DNA from: Bacteroidota bacterium
Lineage (GTDB): Bacteria; Bacteroidota; Bacteroidia; Chitinophagales; Chitinophagaceae
Direction of reading: 5' to 3'
NCBI GenBank assembly: GCA_005800655.1
Contig: SYEV01000090.1
Span: 1 to 59,338, forward strand
Length of the DNA stretch: 59,338 bases
The position numbers were made by a program, and so were the translations under genes. How positions within the stretch are numbered: position 1 is the first letter of the stretch; each line of letters begins with the position of its first letter. Shown piece after piece: positions 34,917 through 44,286 of the stretch. The notes under the pieces are model-generated. The model saw nothing but the letters and a program-made list of their open reading frames with translations. It searched no databases and had not been told where the DNA came from.

Positions 34917-36149
34917 GTGATGAAAAAATTGGTTTTATTATCCGTTAGTGTGGTTTTAGCATTGTCAAGTGTAATTGCGCAAGTAGTTCCGGTTTCTCCG
35001 TTAGCGGAGGGGGTGAAGTTGTTGAATTATGAAAAAAATAAATCCGCCTTGGCGTTCTTTAAAGAAGCCTTAGATAAAAATCCTACCAATACGGAAAATA
35101 TTTTTTGGTACGGGGAAGCTGTTTTAGCGGAGCAAGGTTCTGGTATGCCAAGTGATACGACTATTAAAAAAGCGAAAGCAATTTTTCAACAAGCGTTGCA
35201 AGTTGCGGGAAATGATCCTTGGTTATTAGTGGGTATGTCACACGTGCAATTATTAGAAGGAGCTGATGTAAATGCAGTAAAGCAAAATTTAGAAGTTGCA
35301 TTGACGTCCACTTTGCTTACTAAGGGCAAATTTAAGGGAAAACCTAATCAAGATATTGTTAATGCCATTGGTTATATACACGCTGAAATCCCTAGCAATA
35401 TTGGCGATCACAGATATGCGATTGATAAATTAAAAGAAACAATTTCTGCATATGAATCAGTTGTAAATCCTAATCTATTTATTAATTTAGGTATTAACTA
35501 CTTGAAATCGGGCGGTGAAAATGGCGGAGAAGCGGTGACTGCATTTCAAGAGGCAATATCACGCGATCCAAAAAATGCTTTTCCTTATTACAGAACTGGA
35601 AGAGTGTATCAAACGCAAAGTAACAAGGAGTCATTTGATGAATATTATAGCAAAGCGATTGCTGCAGATCCAACTTTTCCTCCGGTTTATTTCGCTTTAT
35701 ATTCCTATTATGCAGATCTAAATACACAGTCAGCAACAGAGACTGCAAAAGTGAATTTGGATTTGTTTTTAAAATATGCGGATAAGGATCCCTCCTTAGA
35801 CATTTTTAATGCGGATTATCTTTTCCGTGCCGGACAATATGATGCATCATTAGAAAAAGCAAAAGCTTTAGAAGCCTCTATTGGAATTGCTGCTTTACCT
35901 AGATTAGGGGTGTTATTAGCGTATAACTATGATCGTAAAGGTGACTCAGTGCAAGCAAAAACATATATTGAAAATTTCATGAGTAAAAGTACTGCTGATA
36001 AGATAGTTACTAGTGATTACGAATTAGCAGTTAGGATTATATCTCGTTTTAGTGGCAACCAAGTAGCATTAGCTGCTTTATTAGAAAAGGCAATTGCAGC
36101 TGATACGGCTAGGGTAAATAAGCTTAAATATTATAAGTTAGGGTATTAA
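34917..36149 (+). CDS. Secreted TPR protein, N-terminal part (in-frame TAA)
   Basis: A 410-residue product with a signal peptide (KKLVLLSVSVVLALSSVIAQ) and TPR repeats along its length, for example NYEKNKSALAFFKEALDKNP, then AVTAFQEAISRDPKNAFPYY, then SFDEYYSKAIAADPTFPPVY. The frame stops at TAA 36147-36149 after KYYKLGY. The very next codon in the same frame is ATG, and TPR-type sequence continues to 36683. The undisturbed protein would be about 588 residues. No enzyme motif is visible. A periplasmic scaffold role with the PstS-like lipoprotein is plausible. Confidence 0.85.
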   Translation: MMKKLVLLSVSVVLALSSVIAQVVPVSPLAEGVKLLNYEKNKSALAFFKEALDKNPTNTENIFWYGEAVLAEQGSGMPSDTTIKKAKAIFQQALQVAGNDPWLLVGMSHVQLLEGADVNAVKQNLEVALTSTLLTKGKFKGKPNQDIVNAIGYIHAEIPSNIGDHRYAIDKLKETISAYESVVNPNLFINLGINYLKSGGENGGEAVTAFQEAISRDPKNAFPYYRTGRVYQTQSNKESFDEYYSKAIAADPTFPPVYFALYSYYADLNTQSATETAKVNLDLFLKYADKDPSLDIFNADYLFRAGQYDASLEKAKALEASIGIAALPRLGVLLAYNYDRKGDSVQAKTYIENFMSKSTADKIVTSDYELAVRIISRFSGNQVALAALLEKAIAADTARVNKLKYYKLGY

Positions 36150-36683
36150 ATGTTAGAAAAAGCTAATATGTATTCCGATGAATTAAAATGGTATGCGAAT
36201 TATTCAACCCTTAGAGGTATTAAGGATGAAGTATATTATTATAAAACAGCAAGTATTGCGGCAAATGCAAAAGAGGGCGCTATTGCAAAAGCAATATCAA
36301 TGGAATATATCACGGCCTTCCCTGATAAACCAAATGGGTATTCATTTAATGTGAAAGCAGCTAGATTATTGGATACAGCAAACAATTTAGGGGTACTTTT
36401 TGAAACAGTTACCCTACAAAATCAGTTTTTGTCTAAGGATATGACTAAAAACAAGCAAGCCATGGTCAACAACTATTATACCATGATGGGCTATTATAAT
36501 GAGACCAAAGCATATGAGCAAGCAATTGCGATGTGTGATAAGGTTTTAGAGCTTATTCCTGCGGAGCCACAAACTCTGAAAATCAAGGAAAGTTTGACTA
36601 AAAACTGGGAAATCATTAAAAAAATGCAATCTGGTGGTAACCAAAAAGCGGCCACCGATACGACGCAAATTAAAAAAGGATAA
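36150..36683 (+). CDS. C-terminal part of the split TPR protein
   Basis: 177 residues beginning MLEKANMYSDELKWYANY immediately after the in-frame TAA of the preceding gene. It has TPR features (YNETKAYEQAIAMCDKVLEL, then IPAEPQTLKIKE) and ends in a polar tail. It lacks a signal peptide, so it would not be exported if made alone. The TAA-ATG junction could allow reinitiation, but a single substitution (GAA, CAA or AAA to TAA) splitting one gene is the simpler reading. Confidence 0.8.
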   Translation: MLEKANMYSDELKWYANYSTLRGIKDEVYYYKTASIAANAKEGAIAKAISMEYITAFPDKPNGYSFNVKAARLLDTANNLGVLFETVTLQNQFLSKDMTKNKQAMVNNYYTMMGYYNETKAYEQAIAMCDKVLELIPAEPQTLKIKESLTKNWEIIKKMQSGGNQKAATDTTQIKKG

Positions 36684-36729
36684 TTCCTGGATTTAGCACA
36701 CCAGCTCTGTTAAAAAATAATTGAAAATT

Positions 36730-36754
36730 ACTCCCCATTTATGGGGAGTTTTTC
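36730..36754 (+). terminator. Terminator before the nuo operon
   Basis: ACTCCCCAT and ATGGGGAGT form a 9-bp perfect stem with a TT centre, followed by TTTTT. It separates the TPR transcript from nuoA. Confidence 0.8.
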
Positions 36755-36776
36755 GTTATATGAGCTATCCTTTGTG

Positions 36777-36784
36777 TATTTTTG
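36777..36784 (+). promoter_or_regulatory. Putative -7 element of the nuo operon
   Basis: TATTTTTG matches TAnnTTTG, 19 bases before the nuoA ATG and just after a terminator, so it is the likely promoter for the whole complex I operon. Confidence 0.5.
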
Positions 36785-36803
36785 CAAATCCAAAACATAG
36801 TGT

Positions 36804-37205
36804 ATGAATTTGCCACTGTATTTGATGTCGGCTAATGAAATAAACAGCGCTACTACTTACTTACCTATTGCCTTACAATTATTGTTCGCGGCCAGCTTTG
36901 TCGGCTTCATGATTTTAGTTTCAAGTTGGGTGGGTCCTTCTCGAAAAACAACGGATAAATTAGCAAATTTTGCTAGTGGCATTGAATCGCATGGTGATGC
37001 AAGATCGCCCATGGCGGTGAAGTATTTTTTAATTGCGATACTATTTGTTTTGTTTGATGTGGAGGTAATCTTTTTTTACCCCTATGCTGTCAATTTTAAA
37101 GAGTTGGGTTGGAACGGTTTTTTTGAAATTGTATTATTTGTTGCTTTCTTTTTAGTTGGTTTTATATACATCATCAAAAAAGGAGCATTAAAGTGGGAAG
37201 ACTAA
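36804..37205 (+). CDS. nuoA: NADH-quinone oxidoreductase subunit A
   Basis: A small membrane subunit of complex I at the hinge between the peripheral and membrane arms. The 133 residues form three helices (about 22-42, 74-95, 105-125). The conserved segments FASGIESHGDAR (loop, about 51-62) and FDVEVIFFYPYA (about 86-97) are both present. It is the first gene of the 14-gene nuo operon, 26 bases before nuoB. Confidence 0.95.
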   Translation: MNLPLYLMSANEINSATTYLPIALQLLFAASFVGFMILVSSWVGPSRKTTDKLANFASGIESHGDARSPMAVKYFLIAILFVLFDVEVIFFYPYAVNFKELGWNGFFEIVLFVAFFLVGFIYIIKKGALKWED

Positions 37206-37230
37206 TCATTATTAATATTTAATCAACAAT

Positions 37231-37818
37231 ATGCGTCCAGTTCGATTTAATTTAAATCCAAAAGAAGCTGAAATTGCAGATGCTATTTCAATGGGAAAGG
37301 CACCAGATGGTGTTCCTGGTGATGGGTTTTTCGCAACACAATTAAGTTCGGTCGTAGGATTGGCTCGAAAAAATTCTTTGTGGCCATTGCCATTTGCCAC
37401 TTCTTGTTGTGGTATTGAATTTATGGCAACCATGGCATCTCATTATGATTTATCTCGTTTTGGTTCAGAGCGTGTTGGCTTTTCACCACGCCAGTGTGAT
37501 TTACTTATGGTGATGGGAACCATTGCAAAAAAAATGGCACCAGTATTACGTCAAGTATATTTACAAATGGCTGAGCCAAGATGGGTTATTGCAGTGGGCG
37601 CTTGTGCTTCCAGTGGTGGTATTTTTGACACCTACAGTGTGTTGCAAGGAATTGATCAAGTAATTCCAGTGGATGTGTATGTGCCTGGTTGTCCTCCTCG
37701 TCCCGAAGCGATTATTGATGGCTTTATGAAAATACAAGATTTAGTAGGACAAGAAAGTATACGCCGTCGTAATAGTGAAAAGTACAGGGATTTATTAAAT
37801 AGCTATGGCATACAATAA
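37231..37818 (+). CDS. nuoB: NADH-quinone oxidoreductase subunit B
   Basis: Carries the terminal Fe-S cluster N2 that passes electrons to quinone. Its 195 residues include the tandem cysteines C59-C60 in TSCCGIEF, C125 in GACASSGG and C154 in VPGCPPRPEA, which together ligate N2. It lies in the connecting part of complex I between nuoA and nuoC. Confidence 0.97.
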   Translation: MRPVRFNLNPKEAEIADAISMGKAPDGVPGDGFFATQLSSVVGLARKNSLWPLPFATSCCGIEFMATMASHYDLSRFGSERVGFSPRQCDLLMVMGTIAKKMAPVLRQVYLQMAEPRWVIAVGACASSGGIFDTYSVLQGIDQVIPVDVYVPGCPPRPEAIIDGFMKIQDLVGQESIRRRNSEKYRDLLNSYGIQ

Positions 37819-37846
37819 AATAAATTAAAACAGTACCGCATATATA

Positions 37847-38353
37847 ATGGCTTTAACCAATACCTATATACAAGAAAAATTAGTCGAAAAATTCAACGAC
37901 CAAGTATTTCATTTTTCTACTGATTCTGGAATACTGTCTTTTGAGTCGGCTGCGGAAAATAATTTAAAAGTATTACAATTCTTATACGAGGAGCCAAGCT
38001 TAGGGTTTACTTTTTTAACGGATTTGTGTGGCGTAAATTATCCTGATCACCAAGGCGCTGAATTAGTGGTGGTGTATCATTTGCATAATTTTATTGAGAA
38101 TATCCGTATTCGATTCTCCATTGCAGTGCCGGTAGCCAAGCCTGATGTGTTTACTGCAACCAAATTGTTTGAAAGTGCCAATTGGATGGAGCGAGAAACC
38201 TATGATTTTTTTGGAGTTAATTTTATTGGGCATCCTAACTTAAAACGTATTTTAAATGTGGATGAAATGGATTACTTCCCATTAAGAAAGGAATTTCCTT
38301 TGGAAGATCAAACACGTATTGATAAGGATGATGAGATGTTTGGAAGAGGATAG
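37847..38353 (+). CDS. nuoC: NADH-quinone oxidoreductase subunit C
   Basis: The 30-kDa peripheral-arm subunit, 168 residues. The signature is RETYDFFGVNFIGHPNLKRI (about 124-143), followed by the YFPLRKEFPL stretch. It is a separate gene here, not fused to nuoD as in E. coli. nuoD follows after 37 bases. Confidence 0.95.
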   Translation: MALTNTYIQEKLVEKFNDQVFHFSTDSGILSFESAAENNLKVLQFLYEEPSLGFTFLTDLCGVNYPDHQGAELVVVYHLHNFIENIRIRFSIAVPVAKPDVFTATKLFESANWMERETYDFFGVNFIGHPNLKRILNVDEMDYFPLRKEFPLEDQTRIDKDDEMFGRG

Positions 38354-38390
38354 ATAAAAAATAAATTAAGAACAGAGAATAAATATATTA

Positions 38391-39617
38391 ATGGAACAAC
38401 ATAGTCATATCACCTTACCAAAAGGGTCAATTGAAAAAACAACGACCACGTTAAATATTGGGCCAACCCATCCGGCTACGCATGGTGTGTTTCAAAATAT
38501 TATGGAAGTGGATGGTGAACGTGTGGTTTCGACGGAACAAACGGTGGGTTATATACATCGTGCTTTTGAAAAATTAGCAGAACGCAGACCTTTGTATCAA
38601 ATTACGCCAATTACAGATCGTTTAAATTATTGTAGTAGCCCGATTAATAATATGGGTTGGCATATCACTTGCGAGCGTTTTTTAAAAATTGATTTACCTA
38701 AGCGTGTTGATTACTTACGTGTAATCATCATGGAATTGTCGCGTATATCAGATCATTTAATTTGTAATTCGATTGTTGGAGTTGATACAGGAGCGTATAC
38801 TGGATTTTTGTACGTGATGCAATACCGCGAATTGATTTATGAAATTTATGAAGAAGTTTGCGGCTCTCGACTTACGACTAATATTGGACGCATTGGTGGT
38901 TTTGAAAGAAATTTCACCAATACGGCATTTACAAAATTGGAGAAATTTTTAAATGAATACCCTGGGGTGTTACGTGAGTTTGAAAAACTATTTACACGCA
39001 ACCGTATTTTTATGGAGCGTACCCAAGGTACTGGAGGAATAAGTGCAGCGCGTGCAATGAATTATGGATTTACAGGTCCTAATTTACGTGCAGCTGGGGT
39101 TGATTATGATGTGCGTGTGCAACAACCTTACAGCAGTTATCAAGATTTTGATTTTAAAGTTCCAGTAGGAACCACGGGTGATAATTACGATCGCTTTTTA
39201 GTCCGTAATGCAGAAATGTGGGAAAGCATTTCAATTATCAAACAAGCTTACCAAAAAATTCAAGAATTCAAAGGCGCCGATGCTGAAATATATCATGCCG
39301 ACGTACCTGAATATTATTTGCCGAAAAAGGAAGATGTTTATACAAAGATGGAAGCCTTGATTTGGCATTTTAAAATTATCATGGGGGAAATAGATTTACC
39401 GAAAGGACAAATTTATAGTGCAGTTGAAGGCGGCAATGGGGAGTTAGGTTTTTATTTAATCAGCGATGGTGGACGAACTCCTTTTAGATTGCATTTTAGA
39501 AGACCATGTTTTATTTATTACCAAGCATTTGAGGAATTGATTAAAGGGGGCATGTTGAGTGATGCGGTAGTAACCTTGAGTAGTTTGAATTTGATTGCGG
39601 GTGAGTTGGATGCATAG
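38391..39617 (+). CDS. nuoD: NADH-quinone oxidoreductase subunit D
   Basis: The 49-kDa subunit that lines the quinone pocket together with NuoB. The 408-residue protein has the conserved N-terminal NIGPTHPATHGVF (about 22-34), in which the histidine next to the quinone head group lies. It also has YIHRAFEKLAE and the C-terminal EGGNGELGFYLISDGG followed by FRLHFRRP. It shows no truncation. Confidence 0.97.
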   Translation: MEQHSHITLPKGSIEKTTTTLNIGPTHPATHGVFQNIMEVDGERVVSTEQTVGYIHRAFEKLAERRPLYQITPITDRLNYCSSPINNMGWHITCERFLKIDLPKRVDYLRVIIMELSRISDHLICNSIVGVDTGAYTGFLYVMQYRELIYEIYEEVCGSRLTTNIGRIGGFERNFTNTAFTKLEKFLNEYPGVLREFEKLFTRNRIFMERTQGTGGISAARAMNYGFTGPNLRAAGVDYDVRVQQPYSSYQDFDFKVPVGTTGDNYDRFLVRNAEMWESISIIKQAYQKIQEFKGADAEIYHADVPEYYLPKKEDVYTKMEALIWHFKIIMGEIDLPKGQIYSAVEGGNGELGFYLISDGGRTPFRLHFRRPCFIYYQAFEELIKGGMLSDAVVTLSSLNLIAGELDA

Positions 39618-39649
39618 TATTATAAATAGTTAGAAAAAGAAATTTTTAT

Positions 39650-40153
39650 ATGAGTCTTCAATTTAATAACGAACAAATGACTGAGTTTAAACGCTTGGTG
39701 GCTCGTTATCCAGAAGGGAAACAAAAAAGTGCACTATTACCAGTATTGCATTTAGCGCAGGATAGTTTTGGCGGATGGTTGCCAACAGAAGCGATGGATT
39801 ATGTAGCTATTTTATTAAACATTGAACCCATTGAAGTATACGAAGTGGCTACATTTTACAGTATGTATAATTTAAAGCCGGTAGGGAAATTTGTTTTTGA
39901 GGTTTGCCAAACAGGTCCTTGCATGATTAGTGGTTCTGAAAATATTATTACCTATATCCAAACGCAATTAGGCATTCAACCAGGGGAAACAACAAAGGAT
40001 GGCATTTTTACTTTAAAGTTGGTAGAATGTTTGGGCGCATGTGGTTATGCACCGATGATGCAGGTAGGTAAAATTTACAGAGAGCATTTAACAAAGGAAA
40101 AAGTGGACGCAATTATTGCAGAATATAGAATGCAGGTAGCTGCACAAAATTAG
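39650..40153 (+). CDS. nuoE: NADH-quinone oxidoreductase subunit E
   Basis: The 24-kDa thioredoxin-like 2Fe-2S subunit of the NADH-oxidising module, 167 residues. The cluster ligands are C86 and C91 (CQTGPC) and C127 and C131 (CLGAC). It forms the NADH dehydrogenase tip together with NuoF and NuoG. nuoF follows after 19 bases. Confidence 0.96.
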   Translation: MSLQFNNEQMTEFKRLVARYPEGKQKSALLPVLHLAQDSFGGWLPTEAMDYVAILLNIEPIEVYEVATFYSMYNLKPVGKFVFEVCQTGPCMISGSENIITYIQTQLGIQPGETTKDGIFTLKLVECLGACGYAPMMQVGKIYREHLTKEKVDAIIAEYRMQVAAQN

Positions 40154-40172
40154 AAAAGATAAAGAAGCAACA

Positions 40173-41525
40173 ATGGGTGTAAAATTATTATTAGAAAAAG
40201 CCAACGTGCCTGGAATTCGGACTTATGATGTTTATCGTCGTGAGGGAGGTTATGCTACAGCAGAGAAAGCGTTGAAGGAAATGACCATTGAATCCATTGT
40301 TGAGGAAGTAAAGAAGAGCGGATTGAGAGGTAGGGGCGGTGCAGGTTTCCCCGCTGGAATGAAATGGAGTTTTATTGCAAAGCCCGAGGGTGTGCCACGT
40401 CACTTGGTTTGTAATGCAGATGAAAGTGAGCCTGGTACTTTTAAGGATCGTTATTTAATGGAATTTTTACCACACTTATTATTAGAAGGATTACTTATAT
40501 CCTCCTTTGCCTTAGGGTCTAATGACACTTATATTTATATTCGAGGAGAGTATGCTTGGGTAGCAGATATTTTAGAGGAAGCGATAGTGGAAGCAACCAA
40601 AAATGGCTGGCTAGGAAAAAATATTTTAGGAACTGGATTTGATTGTATGATTCATGTGCATCGCGGCGCAGGTGCGTATATCTGTGGTGAGGAAACGGCA
40701 TTGATTGAATCCTTAGAAGGTAAAAGAGGAAACCCACGTATCAAACCACCCTTCCCAGCAATTCAAGGATTATGGATGCGCCCAACCGTGGTGAATAATG
40801 TAGAAACATTAGCAGCAGTAGTGCCAATTATTAAAATGGGGGGAGATGAATACGCAAAAATTGGAGTGGGACGTTCAACAGGTACAAAATTAATTTCAGC
40901 TTGTGGCAATATTAATAAACCAGGAGTATATGAAATTGACATGACCATTTCGGTAGAAGATTTTATTTACAGTGATGAATATTGTGGTGGTATTGCGAAT
41001 GGTAAAAGATTGAAGGCTTGTATTCCGGGCGGATCAAGTGTGCCTATTTTACCTGCCAATTTATTATTAAAAACAGCAAAGGGTGAAACACGCTACATGA
41101 ATTATGAAAGTTTAAGTGATGGTGGTTTTGCAACAGGTTCCATGATGGGTTCCGGTGGATTTATCATTTTAGATGAAGATCAATGTATCGTTAAAAATAC
41201 TTTAACCTTAGCACGCTTTTACAGACATGAAAGTTGCGGACAATGTTCCCCTTGTAGAGAGGGTACTGGTTGGATGGAAAAAATATTACAAAAAATAGAA
41301 TCAGGAAAAGGAGAAGTGAGCGATATAGATTTATTATGGGACATTCAAAGAAAAATTGAAGGCAATACTATTTGCCCATTAGGAGATGCAGCAGCATGGC
41401 CGGTAGCAGCAGCCATCCGACATTTCCGCGATGAATTTGAATGGCATATCCATAATAGAGCATTATCCCAAACAAGTAATTTTGGTTTACAACACTATGC
41501 AGATCCAATTCATGTACCTGCATAA
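40173..41525 (+). CDS. nuoF: NADH-quinone oxidoreductase subunit F
   Basis: The NADH- and FMN-binding subunit, 450 residues. The FMN/NADH glycine-rich loop GRGGAGFPAG is at 53-62, and HRGAGAYICGEETALIESLE is at about 167-186. The N3 4Fe-4S cluster is in ESCGQCSPCREG near residue 353, with a fourth Cys in NTICPLGD near 398. Its presence means the complex can use NADH directly. Confidence 0.97.
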   Translation: MGVKLLLEKANVPGIRTYDVYRREGGYATAEKALKEMTIESIVEEVKKSGLRGRGGAGFPAGMKWSFIAKPEGVPRHLVCNADESEPGTFKDRYLMEFLPHLLLEGLLISSFALGSNDTYIYIRGEYAWVADILEEAIVEATKNGWLGKNILGTGFDCMIHVHRGAGAYICGEETALIESLEGKRGNPRIKPPFPAIQGLWMRPTVVNNVETLAAVVPIIKMGGDEYAKIGVGRSTGTKLISACGNINKPGVYEIDMTISVEDFIYSDEYCGGIANGKRLKACIPGGSSVPILPANLLLKTAKGETRYMNYESLSDGGFATGSMMGSGGFIILDEDQCIVKNTLTLARFYRHESCGQCSPCREGTGWMEKILQKIESGKGEVSDIDLLWDIQRKIEGNTICPLGDAAAWPVAAAIRHFRDEFEWHIHNRALSQTSNFGLQHYADPIHVPA

Positions 41526-41539
41526 CATTGCGTAAAACT

Positions 41540-42664
41540 ATGAGTGAACAAACATTATTTAAAGTAACAGTCGACAACATTACCATTGAAGTACCAGCGG
41601 GCACTACCATCTTGCAAGCAGCGCGACAAATTGGGGGTGCGGTTGCACCACCAGCGATGTGTTATTATAGTAAATTACAAGGTAGTGGTGGAAAGTGTCG
41701 TACTTGTTTAGTGGAAGTTTTCAAGGGTTCTGAAAAAGATCCGCGCCCAATGCCAAAATTAGTTGCATCCTGTCGTACGACAGTCATGGATGGCATGGAA
41801 GTAAAAAATATTACGAGCGAAAAAGTAGTGGATGCCAGAGCGGGTATCGTTGAATTTTTATTATTGAATCATCCATTAGATTGTCCAATATGTGATCAGG
41901 CGGGAGAATGTCATTTACAAGATTTAAGTTTTGAACATGGCAAGTCAAGTACGCGCTATGAATTTCAAAGACGCACCTTTAAAAAACACGATTTAGGGAA
42001 ACATATTCAATTACATATGACACGTTGCATTTTATGCTACCGTTGTGTTTTCACTGCTGATCAATTAACCAATAAAAGAGCGCATGGAATTTTAGATAGA
42101 GGGGATCATGCTGAAATTGCTACACATATTGAAAAAAGTTTGGACAATGAATTTATTGGTAATGTGATTGATGTATGTCCAGTAGGTGCTTTAACTGATA
42201 AAACTTTCCGATTTAAAAATAGGGTATGGTTTTTAAAACCAATGGATGCGCATCGCGATTGTCCAACATGTTCTGGTCGTGTAACTTTATGGAATAGAGG
42301 GGATGAAGTGTATAGAGTCACTGCAAGGAAGGATGAGTGGGGTGAAATTGAAGATACGCCCGAAGGAAAACCAGGATGGATTTGTAACACTTGTCGTTTT
42401 GATAAAAAGCAAACAACGGATTGGGTCGTTGAAGGTCCGCGTGAAATAAGCAGACACTCCGTGATTGCACAAGGACATTATGCCGGTAATATAGGAACGA
42501 CAAAACCAACAGAAACTTTTGCAGCAATCAATGATGGGAGGTCGCCACACTTGTTAATGGACATTCATAGTGAGAGCGAAGTGAATCAACCTAATGTACA
42601 CTTAGGTGAAAACGAAGGGCCATCCAATGGAGCTACTTTTAATAATAATATTAATAACGCCTAA
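41540..42664 (+). CDS. nuoG: NADH-quinone oxidoreductase subunit G, short form
   Basis: Fe-S subunit of the peripheral arm. I take ATG 41540 (374 residues) rather than TTG 41528. An N-terminal 2Fe-2S ferredoxin domain (C41, C53, C56) is followed by the HPLDCPICDQAGEC and HMTRCILCYRC cluster motifs. The CPTC and CNTC pairs of the next domain come after. The protein then ends in a polar Asn-rich tail, so the large molybdopterin-like domain of E. coli NuoG (about 900 residues) is missing. Short NuoG is usual in Bacteroidota, so I do not regard this as damage. Confidence 0.93.
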   Translation: MSEQTLFKVTVDNITIEVPAGTTILQAARQIGGAVAPPAMCYYSKLQGSGGKCRTCLVEVFKGSEKDPRPMPKLVASCRTTVMDGMEVKNITSEKVVDARAGIVEFLLLNHPLDCPICDQAGECHLQDLSFEHGKSSTRYEFQRRTFKKHDLGKHIQLHMTRCILCYRCVFTADQLTNKRAHGILDRGDHAEIATHIEKSLDNEFIGNVIDVCPVGALTDKTFRFKNRVWFLKPMDAHRDCPTCSGRVTLWNRGDEVYRVTARKDEWGEIEDTPEGKPGWICNTCRFDKKQTTDWVVEGPREISRHSVIAQGHYAGNIGTTKPTETFAAINDGRSPHLLMDIHSESEVNQPNVHLGENEGPSNGATFNNNINNA

Positions 42665-42674
42665 TTAAAATAGT

Positions 42675-43718
42675 ATGACACTTCTTTCATTCGATTGGGC
42701 TTTGGTCATTGAAAAATTAATATTAATTGTAATTATTGTATTAACTACTTTGTTAATTACTTTATACACCACTTTTGGTGAGCGTAAAGTTGCGGCCATA
42801 TTACAAGATAGACCAGGTCCCAATCGTGCGGGTCCTTTTGGATTATTACAACCATTAGCAGATGGATTGAAATTAATCATGAAGGAGGAAATTATTCCAA
42901 CAAGCGCAAGTAAGTGGTTATTTATTTTAGGTCCAGGTTTGGCGATGACGGCGAGTTTGATGACATCAGCAGTAATTCCTTGGGGAACGGATGTGCATTT
43001 ATTTGGACGTACAATTGCATTACAAGTAGCCGATATAAATATTGGCATCTTATACATTTTCGCTGTCGTAAGTATGGGCGTTTATGGAATTATGATTGGT
43101 GGATGGGCGTCGAATAATAAATTTTCTTTGATGTCTGCTTTACGTGCGGCATCGCAAGCCATCAGTTATGAAATTGCGATGGGATTAGCCCTGATTGCTT
43201 TATTAATGACTACTGGCAGTTTAAGTTTAAAAACAATTGTGGCGGATCAAGCAGCAGGAAATTGGTGGAATGTCGTATACCAACCTTTGGGCTTTATTAT
43301 ATTTTTTATTTGTGCGATGGCCGAGTGTAATCGTACCCCATTTGATTTGCCTGAAGCTGAAAATGAATTAAATTTTGGATACCATCAGGAATATTCATCT
43401 ATGAAATTAGGCTTTTACTTATTCGCTGAATATGTAAACATGATTATGAGTAGTGCAATTATGGCATCCATGTATTTTGGCGGTTATGATTTGCCATTTT
43501 TTGATGAGACAACAGTAGCGCCAAATATTGCAGCAATGATTGGTGTGGGCACCTTGCTAATTAAAATAGTACTCTTTGTATTTTTATTCATGTGGATTCG
43601 CTGGACCATTCCAAGATTCAGGTATGACCAATTAATGAATTTAGGCTGGAAGACGATGATCCCATTGGCCTTATTTAATATGTTATTAACGGGGGCTTTA
43701 ATATTAGCGAAACTTTAA
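42675..43718 (+). CDS. nuoH: NADH-quinone oxidoreductase subunit H
   Basis: The membrane subunit that forms the quinone channel entrance, 347 residues with about eight helices. Conserved segments are RPGPNRAGPFGLLQPLADG (about 53-71) and the loop AECNRTPFDLPEAENELNFG (about 217-236), whose acidic residues link quinone chemistry to proton pumping. It is positioned between nuoG and nuoI as in most operons. Confidence 0.97.
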   Translation: MTLLSFDWALVIEKLILIVIIVLTTLLITLYTTFGERKVAAILQDRPGPNRAGPFGLLQPLADGLKLIMKEEIIPTSASKWLFILGPGLAMTASLMTSAVIPWGTDVHLFGRTIALQVADINIGILYIFAVVSMGVYGIMIGGWASNNKFSLMSALRAASQAISYEIAMGLALIALLMTTGSLSLKTIVADQAAGNWWNVVYQPLGFIIFFICAMAECNRTPFDLPEAENELNFGYHQEYSSMKLGFYLFAEYVNMIMSSAIMASMYFGGYDLPFFDETTVAPNIAAMIGVGTLLIKIVLFVFLFMWIRWTIPRFRYDQLMNLGWKTMIPLALFNMLLTGALILAKL

Positions 43719-43743
43719 TTTAAAAACTGTACGAATATTTAAC

Positions 43744-44280
43744 ATGCAAACATTAACAAACAAAGCACTAGCCGTTCAAAGACAACCCATGACTTTTTGG
43801 GAGCGCTTGTACTTGATTAATATCATAAAGGGCATGATGATTACATTTAGTCATATGTTCAAAAAGCAACCGACTATCAGGTATCCTGAACAAAAAAGGG
43901 AATTTAGTCCGGTGTTTAGAGGCTTACATGTTTTAAATAGAGACGAGGAAGGTCGTGAAAGATGTACTGCTTGTGGTTTATGTGCAGTAGCTTGTCCAGC
44001 AGAGGCAATTACGATGGAAGCGGCAGAAAGAATGGAAGGAGAAGAAAATATATATAGGGAAGAAAAATATGCTGCTAAATATGAGATTAATATGTTGCGT
44101 TGTATTTTTTGCGGATTGTGTGAAGAAGCCTGCCCAAAAGACGCAATTTATTTAAGTGAAACTTTTGCACCCGCGAATTACACGCGCAAAGGTTTTATCT
44201 ATGACAAAAATGATTTATTAATTCCAAATCCATTGACCAACGCAGCCGATTATGCGAAGGCGAAAGGAGTACAAGCATAA
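43744..44280 (+). CDS. nuoI: NADH-quinone oxidoreductase subunit I
   Basis: Ferredoxin-like subunit with two 4Fe-4S clusters that carry electrons to N2. The 178 residues contain C74, C77, C80, C84 and C120, C123, C126, C130, both in C-x2-C-x2-C-x3-C-P form. It bridges NuoG and NuoB in the peripheral arm. Confidence 0.97.
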   Translation: MQTLTNKALAVQRQPMTFWERLYLINIIKGMMITFSHMFKKQPTIRYPEQKREFSPVFRGLHVLNRDEEGRERCTACGLCAVACPAEAITMEAAERMEGEENIYREEKYAAKYEINMLRCIFCGLCEEACPKDAIYLSETFAPANYTRKGFIYDKNDLLIPNPLTNAADYAKAKGVQA

Positions 44281-44286
44281 ATAATT

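Noticed and set aside
36150..36683. Independent second TPR gene
   Set aside because: It continues the preceding frame directly after one stop codon, lacks a signal peptide and begins mid-repeat, so it is better read as the tail of one gene.
41528..42664. nuoG as a truncated pseudogene
   Set aside because: All Fe-S motifs are present, and short NuoG without the molybdopterin-like domain is the usual Bacteroidota form.
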